Positions 31,800 to 43,076 are shown, counted from the stretch's first letter. The stretch is DNA of 64,000 bases from Eurosta solidaginis (GCF_040869045.1 NC_090319.1:228570490-228634489); one strand, 5' to 3'. Made by a program: numbers and translations. The notes: a model not told the origin generated them from the sequence alone.

Positions 31800-33461
31800 T
31801 GCTTAGTTTGCGGGAAAATTATAAACTTCATTTGCAAGCAAAGCTTAAGTCGACATTTCGTTTTACTCCACAGGAGCGTAAATACTCTTACCCCTGAGGA
31901 AAAAATGATAAAGTTCTTCGAATGTAAGATTGCTCTTTTGGAAAGTTCAAAAATAAATGAAATGGAAGAAAATTTGTCTCAAGCAAAATTGAAAGCTTCT
32001 TACGTGGTTAGTTTTGCTTTAGCAAAAAAAAGGTAAGCCATTAGAAGATGGTACTTTTTTTTAAAGATTTGGCTGTAGCCGTCCTGGACTGCTTTGGAGA
32101 AAAAGGGTTGGAGTTAGCCAAACATGTTGGTGATATTCCCTTATCACGACGTACAATCACGCGACGGATAACTGATATTTCAAGATTTTTATATTTACAA
32201 TTGAAACAAAATATATTAACCGCCAGGTCTAATTCCATTGCATTGGATGAAAGTACCGACATTAGTGACACCTGTCAACTTTTGGTATGTGTGAGGACTG
32301 TTGACGGTAACTTTAACATTTCGGAGAATATGTTTTGTTTGCGAGGACTCGAATTGCATGTGACGGGAAGCACAATTTATGCGTGTATTGAACGCGAATT
32401 GTTTGGATTTGCAGATAAAAGCAAACTATCGTCAGTTTGCACTGATGGTGCTCTCCCGTAATGATTGGTACAAAAAACGGACTAGTAGGTCAGTTCATTC
32501 GCAATGGCCTAAACGTGCCCACATTTCATTGCATTTTGCATCAACAGCAATTAATTGCTAAAAGTTGCAAGGTGGGACAGGCTATGGAAATCACCGTCAA
32601 AATTATAAAAAAAATACGTGGTGGACATAATGCACTTATGCACCGAAAATTCCGCGCATTTCTGGAAGAAATTGAGGCAGAATACGGTGATGTCTTACTT
32701 CACACTGAAGTAAGATGGCTAAGCCGAGCTAAATGTTTAGAGCGCCTTTTAAATTTGAGGGAAGAAGTTATATGTTTCTTCGCTGAGGATCCGTCTACTG
32801 AAACTCAAGAATTGATAGGCAAATTAAAAGATCCTAATTTTTGCTAAGCCTTGCCATTTTGTGTGATGTGTCAATTTTTTTTTCGCAATTAAATATAAGT
32901 ACTCAAGGAAATAACAAATTTATTTTTGACTATATTGCAGCTCTAGAAATAATCGAAAAGCGACTTCATATTCTAGTATCCCAGCTTCGTGAAGGCATTT
33001 TAGATAATTTAAAAATACTAGGGATGTATGTGACCGATTTCAAATGCAAGACAAGATCTCTCAATATTTACCAACAAAGATTTCATGATTTTAATAAAAC
33101 TAAACTTTTGATACATTTATACGAAAACCCTCTGCTGTGTACAGTAGAAGATATGGAACTGCGGTTGCAAGAAGAGATAAAATTACTTCACAATGATTTC
33201 GCCTTGCCTTTAGGAGGGGGAATTCAATTTTGGAAGGTCATAGATGAGCAGAAATACCCTTTATTGAAAGCTGAAATTTTTAAGTTGTGCTCGATGTTTG
33301 CAACAACTTATATGTGCGAATCAATGTTTTCATCTATGACTTTTATTAAAAACTCGTACAGAAGCAAGCTCACTGCTGAGCACTTGGAAGAACTGCTAAG
33401 AATTAAAGTTTCAAATTTCGTTTTAAATTACGATGATTTAATTAAATATATTTCTTCGTAG
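31800..33461 (+). pseudogene. hAT-superfamily transposase (ZBED5/GTF2IRD2-like)
   Basis: A cut-and-paste transposase relic. A degenerate zinc-finger-like start (LVCGKI, HFVLLH in broken frames) lies near 31800-31890. The main ORF from 32048 has the RNase H-like core with SIALDESTDISDTCQLLV (first Asp region) and VCTDGA near 32445. A one-base shift at about 32455 leads to ORF 2 (FHCILHQQQLIAKS, EVRWLSRAKCLERL), and another at about 32836 to ORF 3, which ends with the dimerisation region (FATTYMCESMFSSMTFIKNSYRSKL in two overlapping parts). Apart from the two frameshifts the coding sequence is well preserved, suggesting relatively recent decay. Confidence 0.88.
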
Positions 33462-34137
33462 TTTTTCTATTTTATGGTTTATTGGAGTTGAGCTTTAATT
33501 TACTTTCTTATGTTTTTGTTATTCATTATTTTTTATAAAGCATTGTCTCCCTATGTTTGCTATTTTTAACAAAAACAACTTACATGGTGGAATCACCATA
33601 TGAATAACAAACTTAAACTGTTATGAGATTCCATCGATATTCACCTACTGGTTAATGTGAAGATAAAATAATATTTCGATCCTTGCGACACCTAGCGGCG
33701 ATATGAAATATGAGCCTAATCGGACCACAAATACGATTTTTTTTAAATATATTATATTCCAAGTTTCAAGCTTGTACCCTATCGGAAAGTTACTTAAATT
33801 TTAAGTACAAAATTCGTTCACAACGGCCTATCAAGTCAAGCTAAACAAAACAGTTTAAAAATACTAAAACTACCATATTTTACTTCTGAAAAATGCAAAA
33901 AAATTACAAACACTTTTTCGGGGACAACATTGAAAATTTTTCAATCATATGTACGTATTTTTCGACCGTCCTCTGTGGTAATATTGCGTGCTACACCTCC
34001 TTATTGTACGGACGTCGAAAGCAAACTAAATGTGTTTGGTCGTTGATTTTGACGAAGTAGTCATTTTTCGTTCGCTCGTTGTATACGTATATGGCCGGTT
34101 AGCAGGTGCTAGGCTCATGCCCACCCTTGCTGATAAT
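33462..34137. other. Noncoding flank of the hAT relic
   Basis: AT-rich, no coding motif. It separates the hAT transposase from the point where Gypsy pol homology resumes (about 34138). The Gypsy protease expected here, by comparison with 57.5-58.0 kb, is absent. I could not locate hAT inverted repeats or a target duplication. Confidence 0.5.
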
Positions 34138-36075
34138 AAATCCATATTCATACCCCATCAACAACTGGCTGAAGGCATTTTTGTAGCAAACACAATCACA
34201 AATAAAGATCAAACTTTCATCAGAATTATTAACACCACACATAAAAATACAACTATTCAAAATTACAAAATACATACTGAAAACTTTGATGACTATAATT
34301 TAATTAAAACAAAAACACACAATAAACAGGGTAATGACACAGAAAAATTAAAAAGATTAACCAAAAATTTCCCAAAATTTGTCAATTTACAATTAACTTC
34401 ATTATGCACAGAACTCATAGACATGTTTGCATTAGAAACAGAACCGATTAGATCTAATAATTTTTACAAACAAAAATTACGTATGAAGGATGACACCCCT
34501 GTTTATATAAAAAATTATAGATTGCCTCAAACACAGAAAGGGGAGATAAGCAAACAAATTAATAAATTAATTGAAGACGACATAATAGAACCCTCAATAT
34601 CAGAATACAATAGTCCAATACTACTAGTACCTAAAAAATCACTTCCAGGGAACACCGAAAAAAGATGGAGATTAGTAGTTGACTACAGACAAGTAAATAA
34701 AAAGTTAGCAGCAGATAAATTCCCACTTCCAAGAATTGATGATATTATAGACCAACTTGGAAGAGCGAAATATTTTTCATGTTTAGACCTCATGTCAGGT
34801 TTCCACCAAATAGAATTAGACCAGGACTCTAGGGATATAACTTCATTCACAGCTGAAGACGGCACATACAGATTCAAAAGGCTACCGTATGGATTAAAAG
34901 TAGCACCTAATTCATTCCAAAGAATGATGACACTGGCGTTCGCAGGCCTCAAATTTTCCCAAGCATTTCTCTACATGTATGATTTGGTTGTATTAGGTTG
35001 TACTGAAAAACATATGTTAAAAAATCTAAGAGACGTGTTCTTCACCTGTAGGAAATACAACCAAAAATTACATCCAGATAAATTCCTATTTTTCAGCCAA
35101 GAAGTAACTTATTTAGGCCATAAAAGCACAAGCAAAGGAATATTACCAGACCCATGCAAATTTGAAACAGTTCAAAACTACCCAACACCAAAAACAGCAG
35201 ATGAAGTTAAAAGGTTCGTAGCGTTCTGCAATTATTACAGAAGATTTGTACCAAACTTTGCAGAATACTCGAGAAAATTAACTAGGCTTTGCAAAAAGAA
35301 TGTTTCCTTCGATTGGACAGAAGAATGTCAAAAAGCTTTTGTCTACTTAAAGGCAGCATTAATTAGTCCACAACTTTTGCAATACCCAAACTTCAATAAA
35401 GAATTATGCATAACAACAGACGCTAGCGGGTATGCTTGTGGTACAGCCCTTAGCCAAGAACATGATGGCAAACAGTTACCAATTGCTTACGCTTCGCGAT
35501 CTTTCACAAAAGGTGAATCCAACAAAGCCACAATAGAGAAAGAATTAGCAGCAATCCATTGGGCCATAACCTTCTTCAGACCATATGTCTATGGCAAAAA
35601 ATTCCTCATTAAAACCGACCATCGCCCTTTAACATACCTTTTTTCGAGAGGAGCCCTTCATCTAAGTTAACACGAGTAAGACTCGATTTAGAGGAATATG
35701 ATTTTGAAGTGGAGTACATTGCAGGAAAAGAAAACCACGTCGCCAACGCATTGTCTCGCATTTTAAAAGAAATGTCAGTGGAAGCATGCAAAATAATGAA
35801 AGTCACAACTAGATCAGCAGCTATAAATATTAAAAATAATGTTAAAATTGAAGAAAGTCACACAGAGGACCCCAAAATATATGAAGCGCTAAATAAATTT
35901 GAAGTAAAAAGACTAGTCGAGCTCGTTTTCAATCCTTCGAAATTCTATTTCAAAAAAGGAAAGAAAATTTGTAGCGATTTTGATACAAGCAACCTAATCG
36001 TTGAGGATAAGATTGACTTAGGACAATCCTTTACCAGGCTTGAAAAAGAAGCCGGCAATTTAGGCCTTGTATAAA
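34138..36075 (+). pseudogene. Gypsy family A reverse transcriptase and RNase H (copy 1)
   Basis: Homology begins with FIPHQQLAEGIFVANT and an ORF runs to 35670 without interruption. RT motifs: SPILLVPKK, RWRLVVDYRQVNKK, SCLDLMSGFHQIEL, LPYGLKVAPNSFQ. The catalytic box at 34972-34983 reads YMYD where the sister copy has YKDD, so one essential Asp is lost. The thumb (FVAFCNYYRRF) and RNase H ([35 protein letters not shown]) follow. A frameshift at about 35655 moves the RNase H end and connection into 35709-36075 ([16 protein letters not shown]). RT is predicted inactive from the lost Asp. Confidence 0.92.
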
Positions 36076-37240
36076 TACAGTTGTCCTTAGGGAACAAATT
36101 GTTTAAAAGAAATTATACTGCAGTAGGAAAATTTATTGAAACAGGAAACACGGTTCTAAAAAAACTAACAATTGCACTAATCCCAGATGTTATATACGTG
36201 ACTAATCCCGGGAAAATTAAAGAAACTGCATAAATATGACGATCCTATTAGTGGTGGCCACCCAGGAATAAATCGCATGACAGAGAAATATAGCTGGTTA
36301 AACATGAAAAATGACGTAAGAAAATACGTAAAGAACTGCATCCACTGTCAGAAAAATAAAACAAACAAGCATATAAAAGAGCCAATGACAATAACGGAGA
36401 CGCCTCCGAAGGCTTTTGATATTGTACAAATAGATACAGTAGGACCACTACCGAAATCGATAAATGGAAACGAATATGCAGTTACCATTATATGCGATCT
36501 GACGAAATACTTGGTAGCAATCCCAATCCCAAGCAAAAATGCTATAACAGTTGCTAAAGCTGTATTCGAGCATTTTATTTTGATTTGTGGTCCCATGAAA
36601 ACAATCGTAACAGATATGGGAACCGAATACAAAAATAGCTTATTGGAAGAACTGTGCAAATTGCTAAAAATTGAGCACAAAAACTCAACACCATATCATC
36701 ATAAAACTTTGGGCACTGCAGAGCGTAGTCATAGAACGTTTAATGAATATGTACGTTCATACATATCCAGTGACAAAGATGATTAGGATGAATACCTTAG
36801 GTATTTCGCGTACTGTTACAATACAACGCCATCGACCGTACATGTGCATTGTCCTTTTGAGCTTATATTTGCGAAAAAACCCCCCAATCTACGAATTTTT
36901 AGAAGAAAATAAAATAAGTCTAATCTATAACCACAAGGCATATGACAAGGAAAATACGGACTCCAAATAGCACAGCAAAGAGCTAGAAAAAAAATACAAG
37001 AAGCCAAAGAAAAACAAAAATTTTATTATGATAGAAGTAGCTACAGTAAGGAAATAAAAATTGGAGACTTAGTGTTAGTAAGAGAAGAAGCAGCTCATAG
37101 ATATAAAAGAAATAATAAGGTGAAAAATATTGATAAAAATAAAAATTATACATTAATACCCCATAGAATAGGAAATAGTGATAGGAAAAGTAAAATAAAA
37201 GAGATAGTAGTCCACAAAAATAGGCTTAAACTTGTATAAA
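36076..37240 (+). pseudogene. Gypsy family A integrase (copy 1)
   Basis: The zinc-binding region (HPGINRMTEKYSWLNMKNDV, NCIHCQKNK) and the core are open at 36277-36786 with all three acidic residues: QIDTVGPL, VTDMGTEY and AERSHRTF. A TAG at 36784 follows, then homologous sequence with stops and a frameshift (YFAYCYNTTPSTVH, FELIFAKKP) and a Lys-rich C-terminus ending TAA at about 37239. The sister copy at 60.0-61.1 kb lacks the second Asp region. The core is intact but the frame is not. Confidence 0.9.
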
Positions 37241-37681
37241 GCGTATACTTAAAAAATATGCACTCCATTTTTCTCACAATTATAAACATACACACAAGAA
37301 TCCAAAAAACCCAAGTCAGCATATGGTACACTTTTACGGCAATAGGATGACCGTATGTAGTTAGGCGCCAAACTATATACGTTCCTCCCTTAAAAGCATA
37401 TGGAAGTGTGGACATGAACGAAAGAAAACACAAAATGCATGTTAAAAGAAAAAAATATAAATACAACAACATGTTACATTGAAAAAAAAAACCCACAAAT
37501 CACACATGTAAAGCAGATGCAAACGGATAATGACTAAGTAAACAAACTCTTTAATCGCAACAAAATTGCATAAAAAGAAGGCAATTAAAATTTTATGAAC
37601 TCAAACAAACCTCAAGTGGTCTCTTCAAGAGTCATATAAAATTGTTTTCAATTATAAACGACTCTTTTTTAAGGAGGATGG
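37241..37681. other. 3' untranslated part of Gypsy family A with polypurine tract
   Basis: Noncoding; AAGGAGGATGG at about 37671-37681, immediately before the 3' LTR, is the presumed polypurine tract for plus-strand priming. Confidence 0.65.
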
Positions 37682-38388
37682 TGTAGCATTATGCATTACC
37701 CCTTTTTATGCCAATGCATTTCAGCATGTGCATCATGACCTCCTATGCAAATGCATTCTTATGCATATTTAAATACCGACCATACACAGTCATATTGCAC
37801 TCATATCATAAATAAATAAATAAATAAATATTACAATGTTGACCCACATAAATTATATTCACTCCAATACAGCGGGAGTTCAACATCATATGAATGCCGA
37901 CAACAATAAACATATCCATTCGCATTAATTTGTAAACCCAAGAGAAAGTATTTCAGTAATAAAATCAATCATATTCTGACGCTCAACCTTAGCGTTTAAT
38001 TTCAATACATTGGCGGCCACCGTGGTGTGATGGTAGCGTGCTCCGCCTACCACACCGTATGCCCTGGGTTCGTACCCCGGGCAAAGCAACATCAAAAATT
38101 TTAGAAATAAGGTTTTTAAATTAGAAGAAAATTTTTCTAAGCGGGGTCGCCCCTCGGCAGTGTTTAGCAAGGGCTCCGGGTGTATTTCTGCCATGAAAAG
38201 CTCTCAGTGAAAACTCATCTGCCCTGCAGATGCCGTTTGGAGTCGGCATAAAACATATAGGTCCCGTCCGGCCAATTTGTAGGGAAAATCAAGAGGAGCA
38301 CGACGGAAATTGGAAGAGAAGCTCGGCCTTATATCTCTTCGGAGGTTATCGCGCCTTACATTTTTTTTATTTTTATGGTAATAGTTCA
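37682..38388 (+). mobile_element. 3' LTR of Gypsy family A copy 1, with SINE and microsatellite
   Basis: TGTAGCATTATGC to TAATAGTTCA. Relative to the 5' LTR it carries an added (AAAT)n run at about 37808-37832, a deletion of roughly 240 bases after 37936, and a SINE at 38011-38374. These differences arose after insertion. Confidence 0.9.
38011..38374 (+). mobile_element. tRNA-derived SINE, copy 2
   Basis: Starts GGCGGCCACCGTGG. The A box (TGATGGTAGCGTGC) and B box (GGTTCGTACCC) of a tRNA-type RNA polymerase III promoter are both intact within the first 80 bases. The body matches 21541-21880 and ends CGCGCCTTACATTTTTTTT. It interrupts the 3' LTR between the bases corresponding to CAATACAT and ATGGTAATAG. 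Confidence 0.9.
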
Positions 38389-38499
38389 ATATAAATAAAA
38401 ACCACATATTTAATTCATATTTCACAGTACATAAAACTTAAACATAAATAAAAAAATTAACAAATTAAAATCATTACTTCAAAAATTAATTAATAATAT

Positions 38500-39210
38500 T
38501 GTCACGGATATTAGCATCACTAAATTATCCCATCACTAAGGCGATGCTAAGGCCATGCCAAGCAGTATTTACGTTAATAATCAAATCAAGTATACACATA
38601 TATAAGGCAGCCCAGAGAGATGTCACACACAGATGCATTTACTTATACGGCTATGTGCGCGCGAGAGACTGTAAACTACAAACATTCACATCAATAATTC
38701 AATCTTTATGTATCTACATAAACGAATAAATAATTGCGTCTACACATATGTACGTATACGAGCAGCGGAGCGGCAATGCACAAACACATGCATATATCTT
38801 ATCTCAGTTGTCACAAGAGAGGGCAATAATTTTTGCACGTAGTTGTGGCTGGCGATTTTGTAGCCGAAATAACTAGTAAGTTCTGGAAATCGAAGAGCCT
38901 AGAAGTATGCAGCGTAAACTATAAAAGCGTGGCAGGCGAGTAAGAAGTAATTCAGTTTGATTTGAGATTTGGATTAAGCGCTATCTAGCGAGCTATAGCA
39001 GTATTATTTTGAATAGTAGAGCTTCATTTGAGCTGTCAATCAGTTTGGTTATTAAGTAAGCTATTCGTTGCAAAGTACAAGTGTTATTGTGAAGTACTTG
39101 AATAAAGGCCATTTTGCATTATTACATATTGGAGTTATTTATTCAACAGTTTAGCGATACGAACTTAGCAGAGGGTTGCAAATAAGAGGATTTGCAGCAA
39201 ATTCGTTACA
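38500..39210 (+). mobile_element. Solo LTR, copy 2
   Basis: TGTCACGGATATTAGC to ATTCGTTACA, flanked by ATAT at 38496-38499 and 39211-39214. Both ends and the 3' 100 bases match copy 1 at 27619-28175. The middle is longer here. Confidence 0.9.
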
Positions 39211-39269
39211 ATATATTAAATAAAACAAAACACAAGCTCCGCCATTTAAAGCGAGGTATCCACATCATA

Positions 39270-39393
39270 ACAAAACGCTCAACAAATGTTTTTAATTTTC
39301 CCCTTGTAAGCCAAGTTTGGAATTGTGCTTATTTTCAAAAAAAAATTTGCAAAGTTGGCTTACAAAGGGAAAATAAAAAATTCTGAGCGTTTT
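39270..39393. repeat. Short inverted repeat
   Basis: AAAACGCTCA...CCCTTGTAAGCCAA in the left arm faces TTGGCTTACAAAGGG...TGAGCGTTTT in the right arm, with about 15 bases between. Arms are about 55 bases and imperfect. It may be a small foldback element in the 3' flank of the Myb-like gene. Confidence 0.75.
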
Positions 39394-39429
39394 CTTATGA
39401 TGTTTATACCTAGAGAAACAACTTTCAAC

Positions 39430-40192
39430 CTACTTTCGGCAGTATTTTAATGTTTTGAGCTCTAACTCCTTTTGTTTCATTTCCATATTTTCTTTATGTT
39501 TTCTTTTTTTCTCAAAATTTTCATCTTTCTTTCGTTCTTGTTTTAGTTTTAATAAATTCACAAGCCTTCCTTGCATATCTCTCGATCTCATCAAGTTTTT
39601 TCTCTATTTTAGGAACTCCTTCGCAAAGGGCATCGTGCACTTTAGACTGCTTTTCTAAAGCTTTCACCCGAATGTTTTCCCTATCCTCAACAGTCCTCCT
39701 AAGCGGGGACTTGTTGATTCGCTTCCCGAGTGATTGGATTCACGTCTTGAGATTCTTCTTCCATTAGGTCTTCTGGAGAAGATTCGCTGCCACTTGCCGT
39801 AGTTGCCGCAGTGCTGACACCAAATGAAGAGCCTGTATGGTTGGCTGCATCTTGCAAATGTAGTAGCTCATCCACGGCTAACCCTAGTGGAGATAAGCTT
39901 TCTGGGTGTACGGTCCTCCTCCTGTGGCCACAGTTTCGCTTCGGTTTGCGCCAATTTATCTTTTAATTTTAAGTTTGTAATCCAACCAAACCTTAGACAA
40001 ATATATAGGTATCCACTGCTACTCAAAGTTACAAAGGACCAATGGCATTAAGTTCGTTTGCAAACCTCTCCCACAGTTCTGCTCTGCTTTTCCTTGTGGA
40101 ACCGAAACTTGGCGTTCCTCTGGCGGCATCCGGATTATTTTCCATTAGCGAAACCAGCTTTTGGAACTGCTGTGTTGTTGTTCGCTTCATTT
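39430..40192 (-). pseudogene. PIF/Harbinger Myb/SANT-like (zeste-like) DNA-binding partner
   Basis: Starts at the minus-strand ATG at 40192. Residues 1-52 (KRTTTQQFQKLVSLMENNP, then KSRAELWERFANELN) match the Myb/SANT-like domain of proteins encoded by Harbinger elements. Broken frames follow, with KIKDKLAQ-type and GGGPYTQKSLSPLG motifs, a Ser/Glu-rich region, and a charged coiled coil (KKLDEIERYARKACEF) ending at TAG 39432-39430. It faces the Harbinger transposase at 27.1-28.7 kb, and only later insertions lie between them, so the two may be one element. Several frameshifts. Confidence 0.7.
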
Positions 40193-40314
40193 TTGAATTT
40201 TTATTTTATTTAAAAAAGTTTTATTTTATTTAAAAAGCTTTTGGAACTGCAGTTGTAGCAGTGCTTCGCCCCATCCAATGGGTGCTACCGATGACAAATT
40301 GTCATTAATATCCT

Positions 40315-42038
40315 CTAACTGGAGTCCAAGGAAACTTGCTGTTTCAACAGGGTGGACCATAATGAGAGGGGTGTTAGAGGCCTTGGTTCCACAATACAGT
40401 TAAAGAGATGGTTGGTGTCATGTGGAGACACGTTACAAGCAGGACATATGTTTTGCATGTCGGGGTTGATTCTGGATAGATAAGAGTTTAACCTGTAACA
40501 GTATCCAGTCCCGTGGCGGTTCTGAGGGCAGTATTTTGGCAGGCCTGTAGCTTCTACCAGTGAATGGTCTTTAGGCTTGACGACAATATCGGGGACGCGC
40601 AGCATGCAATCGGCTGGCCAATTGCTTTGTAAGTGATAATGAGCGTTTCTTTATCTTTACCCCAAGTACTGCCAGCAAGAGATTTGAGGCTTTTATTGCG
40701 GCTCTGGATTTTCGATACAATTGCGGCCGCATGCTCACCAAAATGTAGACCCTGATCAAACGTCACACCCAAGATGTTGGGGTGTAAAACAGTCGGTAGC
40801 GTAGTGCCATTGACGTGGATGTTCAAAATGGTCGACATTTGGGACGTCCATGTTGTAAATAAGGTCGCCAATTATATAGCCTGTGATAATGTCAGGTTTC
40901 GCGAGGCGAGGTAGCCGTTTATTTTGTTGCAAAGCTCATCGATCTGTGGGCCTGGGCCTGTGGCCATTATTGTGCAGTTATCGGCGTAGGAAACGATAGT
41001 AACTCCTTCTGGTGGCGAACGTAGCTTTGATATGTAGAAGTTAAACAAAAGTGGGGATAGGACACCACCCTTTGGTACCCCTTATTTAATTCTTCTTGGT
41101 TTTTATGTTGCATTCTTAAATTGCACCCATGCCTGCCGGCTTCTCAGATAATTTGCGGTCCACCTTTTAAGACGTGGGGGAAGGGTAGACCCTTCCAGGC
41201 CTTACAGTAACGTGCCATGATTGACCGTGTCAAAAGCTTTTGACAGGTCTAGCGCAACGAGTACTGTTTTATGGTGGGAGTTTTGATTTAAACGGCAAAT
41301 TATCTGGGTGCTAATTACATTTAGCGCGGTGGTTGTGCTATGTAGTTTTCTAAAGCCATGCTGATGATAGGCTAGTTGCAATTTGCTTTAAAGTGGGGGA
41401 ACAGAATGGCTTCACGTGTTTTGCTACTGGCGATATGAATCTCTTATGTTAGCTGGTTTCCCAGGCTTTAGTAGCGGGACCACCTTGGCCATTTCCCATT
41501 TTTTGGGAATGACAAAGGTTGAAAGGGACAGGTTGAAGACATATGCTAAATACTTGAAACCCTCTTTACCTAGGCTTTTAAGCATCGGCATGGCTATGCC
41601 GTCTGGGCCCACTGTTTTAGATGGGTTAGCATGACCGATGGCGTCCTTAACGTCTTTGGCGGTAATGGTAATTGGGGACGCGCTGAATTTATGTTTATGT
41701 GCGCGTCTGTTCGCCCTCCGTCTAACTTTGTCAAACGTAGAATGCATTAAGGCGATTGAAATTTTGTCATTGTGCTTAGACGGTTTCGATAGGGACTTTA
41801 CGGTGGAGCAAAGCTTACTCACACCGGCAGAGAGGTTACAACTACTTAGGTGCTCCTCCCATTTCGCCCGCTTGTGTTCATCAACAAGCAATCTGATGCA
41901 TTGGTTTATATCCCTTATTTGGGGATCGCCGGGATCGAGCTTTCTTATAAGGTCACGTTCTCTCGCTAAATTTGCGGCCTCCGCGGAAAAATGAGGCCGA
42001 ATTTCGGGAATTCTTCCGGCGGGAATAAAGCGAGCCAA
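40315..42038 (-). pseudogene. Jockey-type reverse transcriptase
   Basis: Copies LINE RNA at a nicked target. The N-terminal part (42038-41424) is open, with GPDGIAMPMLKSLG and KWEMAKVVPLLKPGK, typical of Jockey-clade RT. The palm continues to about 40900 with stops and frame changes. Its catalytic box at 40978-40989 reads YADN rather than YADD, so one Asp is lost. After RT come ILGVTFDQGLHFGEHA and a C-terminal Cys/His cluster (CPACNVSPHDTNHLFNC) ending at 40315. Compared with the usual Jockey protein there is an internal loss near 41780. Inactive. Confidence 0.85.
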
Positions 42039-42800
42039 GGCGGATTCAATGACCTTGCGGAAAGCACGCTCCCCTTGGCGAGTATCAGTCGGGATAGGAA
42101 GGGCAGTAAAACGGCTCTCTGTAAAGGATTTGTATTCATCCCACTTTCCTTTTTAAAGTTTATGAAAGTGCGTTTTTCGGTGACGACGAAGTCGGCGGCG
42201 CACTCGAGCGAAATAAGTATCGGCAGGTGGTCGGATGCCAATGTTACCACCGGCTGCCAGTTGACGCAGTTTACGAGTCCTACGCTCACGACCGATATAT
42301 CCGGCGAACTGTGACAGCTTCCTACTATACGTGTGGGGGCGTCTCCGTTTATTGGGCAGAACATCGTTTCTTCTATTTGATCCGCCAACATCTCACCGCT
42401 ACTGTCTGCCATAGATCGTGGTGGCCATTGAAATCGCCTAAGATAATGCGATTATCGCCAGTGAGTAAGGCGCTGCTATTAGGGCGGTATCCACTGGGGC
42501 AGCAGGTGGCAGGAGGGATGTAGATGTTGATGATTTCTAGGTTTACATCGCCTGACCGGACAGATAGGATGTGACGTTCTAAGACATTATCTCTGCGGCC
42601 GATGTCGGGAAACGGCCTCCATTTCCGCTCTCGCGATCTTTTCTGTGGACATTATACCCAAAACAGGTCTGCAGAGCATCTCTTGCTGTGAGTTTAGTCT
42701 CTTAAATCACAGCGATGCGGATGTTATGCCGCTTCATGAAATCGACTATCTCGGTGATCTTCCCAGTTAATCCAATACAGTTTAACTGCAGAATTCTGAA
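41966..42800 (-). pseudogene. Jockey-type AP-like endonuclease
   Basis: The LINE endonuclease that nicks target DNA. The open part (42412-41966) contains the C-terminal signature ASDHLPILISLE with the conserved Asp and His. The N-terminal catalytic Asn/Glu region lies in 42413-42800 in broken frames (readable as minus-strand fragments such as the ILQYNC-like start near 42790). The RT reads on in the overlapping next frame. Confidence 0.75.
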
Positions 42801-42836
42801 GTGCAGCGGGGGAGACGTCTTCACTCTAGGGGTAAT

Positions 42837-43076
42837 TTATGGTTGACTACGCCTGGGTTGTGGGAGGCCAGGACGCAATTGTTGTTGTGGCCCTGGGACT
42901 GGACGTCCCTGGGTAAGCATTGGGGTACCCGGTGTAGTTGGATTTTCAGCCCGGCAACATGGCGCAATGAAGCCCGTCGTGAGGTTGCCGTCGCGCATAC
43001 CAGAACATCTAGGAAAGTGGTGCCGTCCAAGCCGGGACTGGCAAACGGTGCAAAAGGTGGTAGGTATAGGGTTCAT
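42837..43076 (-). pseudogene. Cys-rich N-terminal part of the Jockey protein
   Basis: About 80 codons with FCTVCQSRLG and further Cys/His residues (RCSG, APCC), a degenerate PHD-like zinc finger, then a Pro/Gln-rich linker (GPQQQLRPGLPQPRRSQP). It lies directly upstream of the endonuclease. Its 5' end overlaps the edge of the inserted LTR element at about 43065. Confidence 0.65.

Larger units (their letters stand above)
28777..38388 (+). mobile_element. Gypsy element with both LTRs (family A, copy 1)
   Basis: 5' LTR 28777-29282, primer-binding site at 29283, Gag, pol and 3' LTR 37682-38388, flanked by ATAT at 28773-28776 and 38389-38392. The body has acquired a MITE (31415-31632), a hAT relic (about 31.8-34.1 kb, replacing the protease) and a SINE in the 3' LTR. 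Gag lacks CCHC knuckles and ends in an N/R/G-rich tail. A second, LTR-less copy lies at 56.3-61.3 kb. Confidence 0.92.
40245..43064 (-). mobile_element. Jockey-clade non-LTR retrotransposon, 5'-truncated
   Basis: Minus-strand order: Cys/His-rich protein part, endonuclease, reverse transcriptase, C-terminal Cys-rich part. The 5' end stops at about 43064, where an LTR element begins. Near 40152 and 40238 the 15-mer AGCTTTTGGAACTGC occurs twice, possibly marking a target duplication at the 3' end. Confidence 0.85.

Noticed and set aside
34030..35670. Intact 546-codon RT gene
   Set aside because: The ORF is long but the catalytic box is YMYD, the protease is missing upstream and the frame breaks in RNase H.
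37146..37496. 116-codon hydrophobic minus-strand ORF
   Set aside because: Antisense of the A-rich 3' end of Gypsy family A; no signal or conserved motif.
38011..38090. Genuine tRNA gene
   Set aside because: A and B boxes are those of a SINE head, followed by a body shared with 21541-21880; acceptor arm does not pair.
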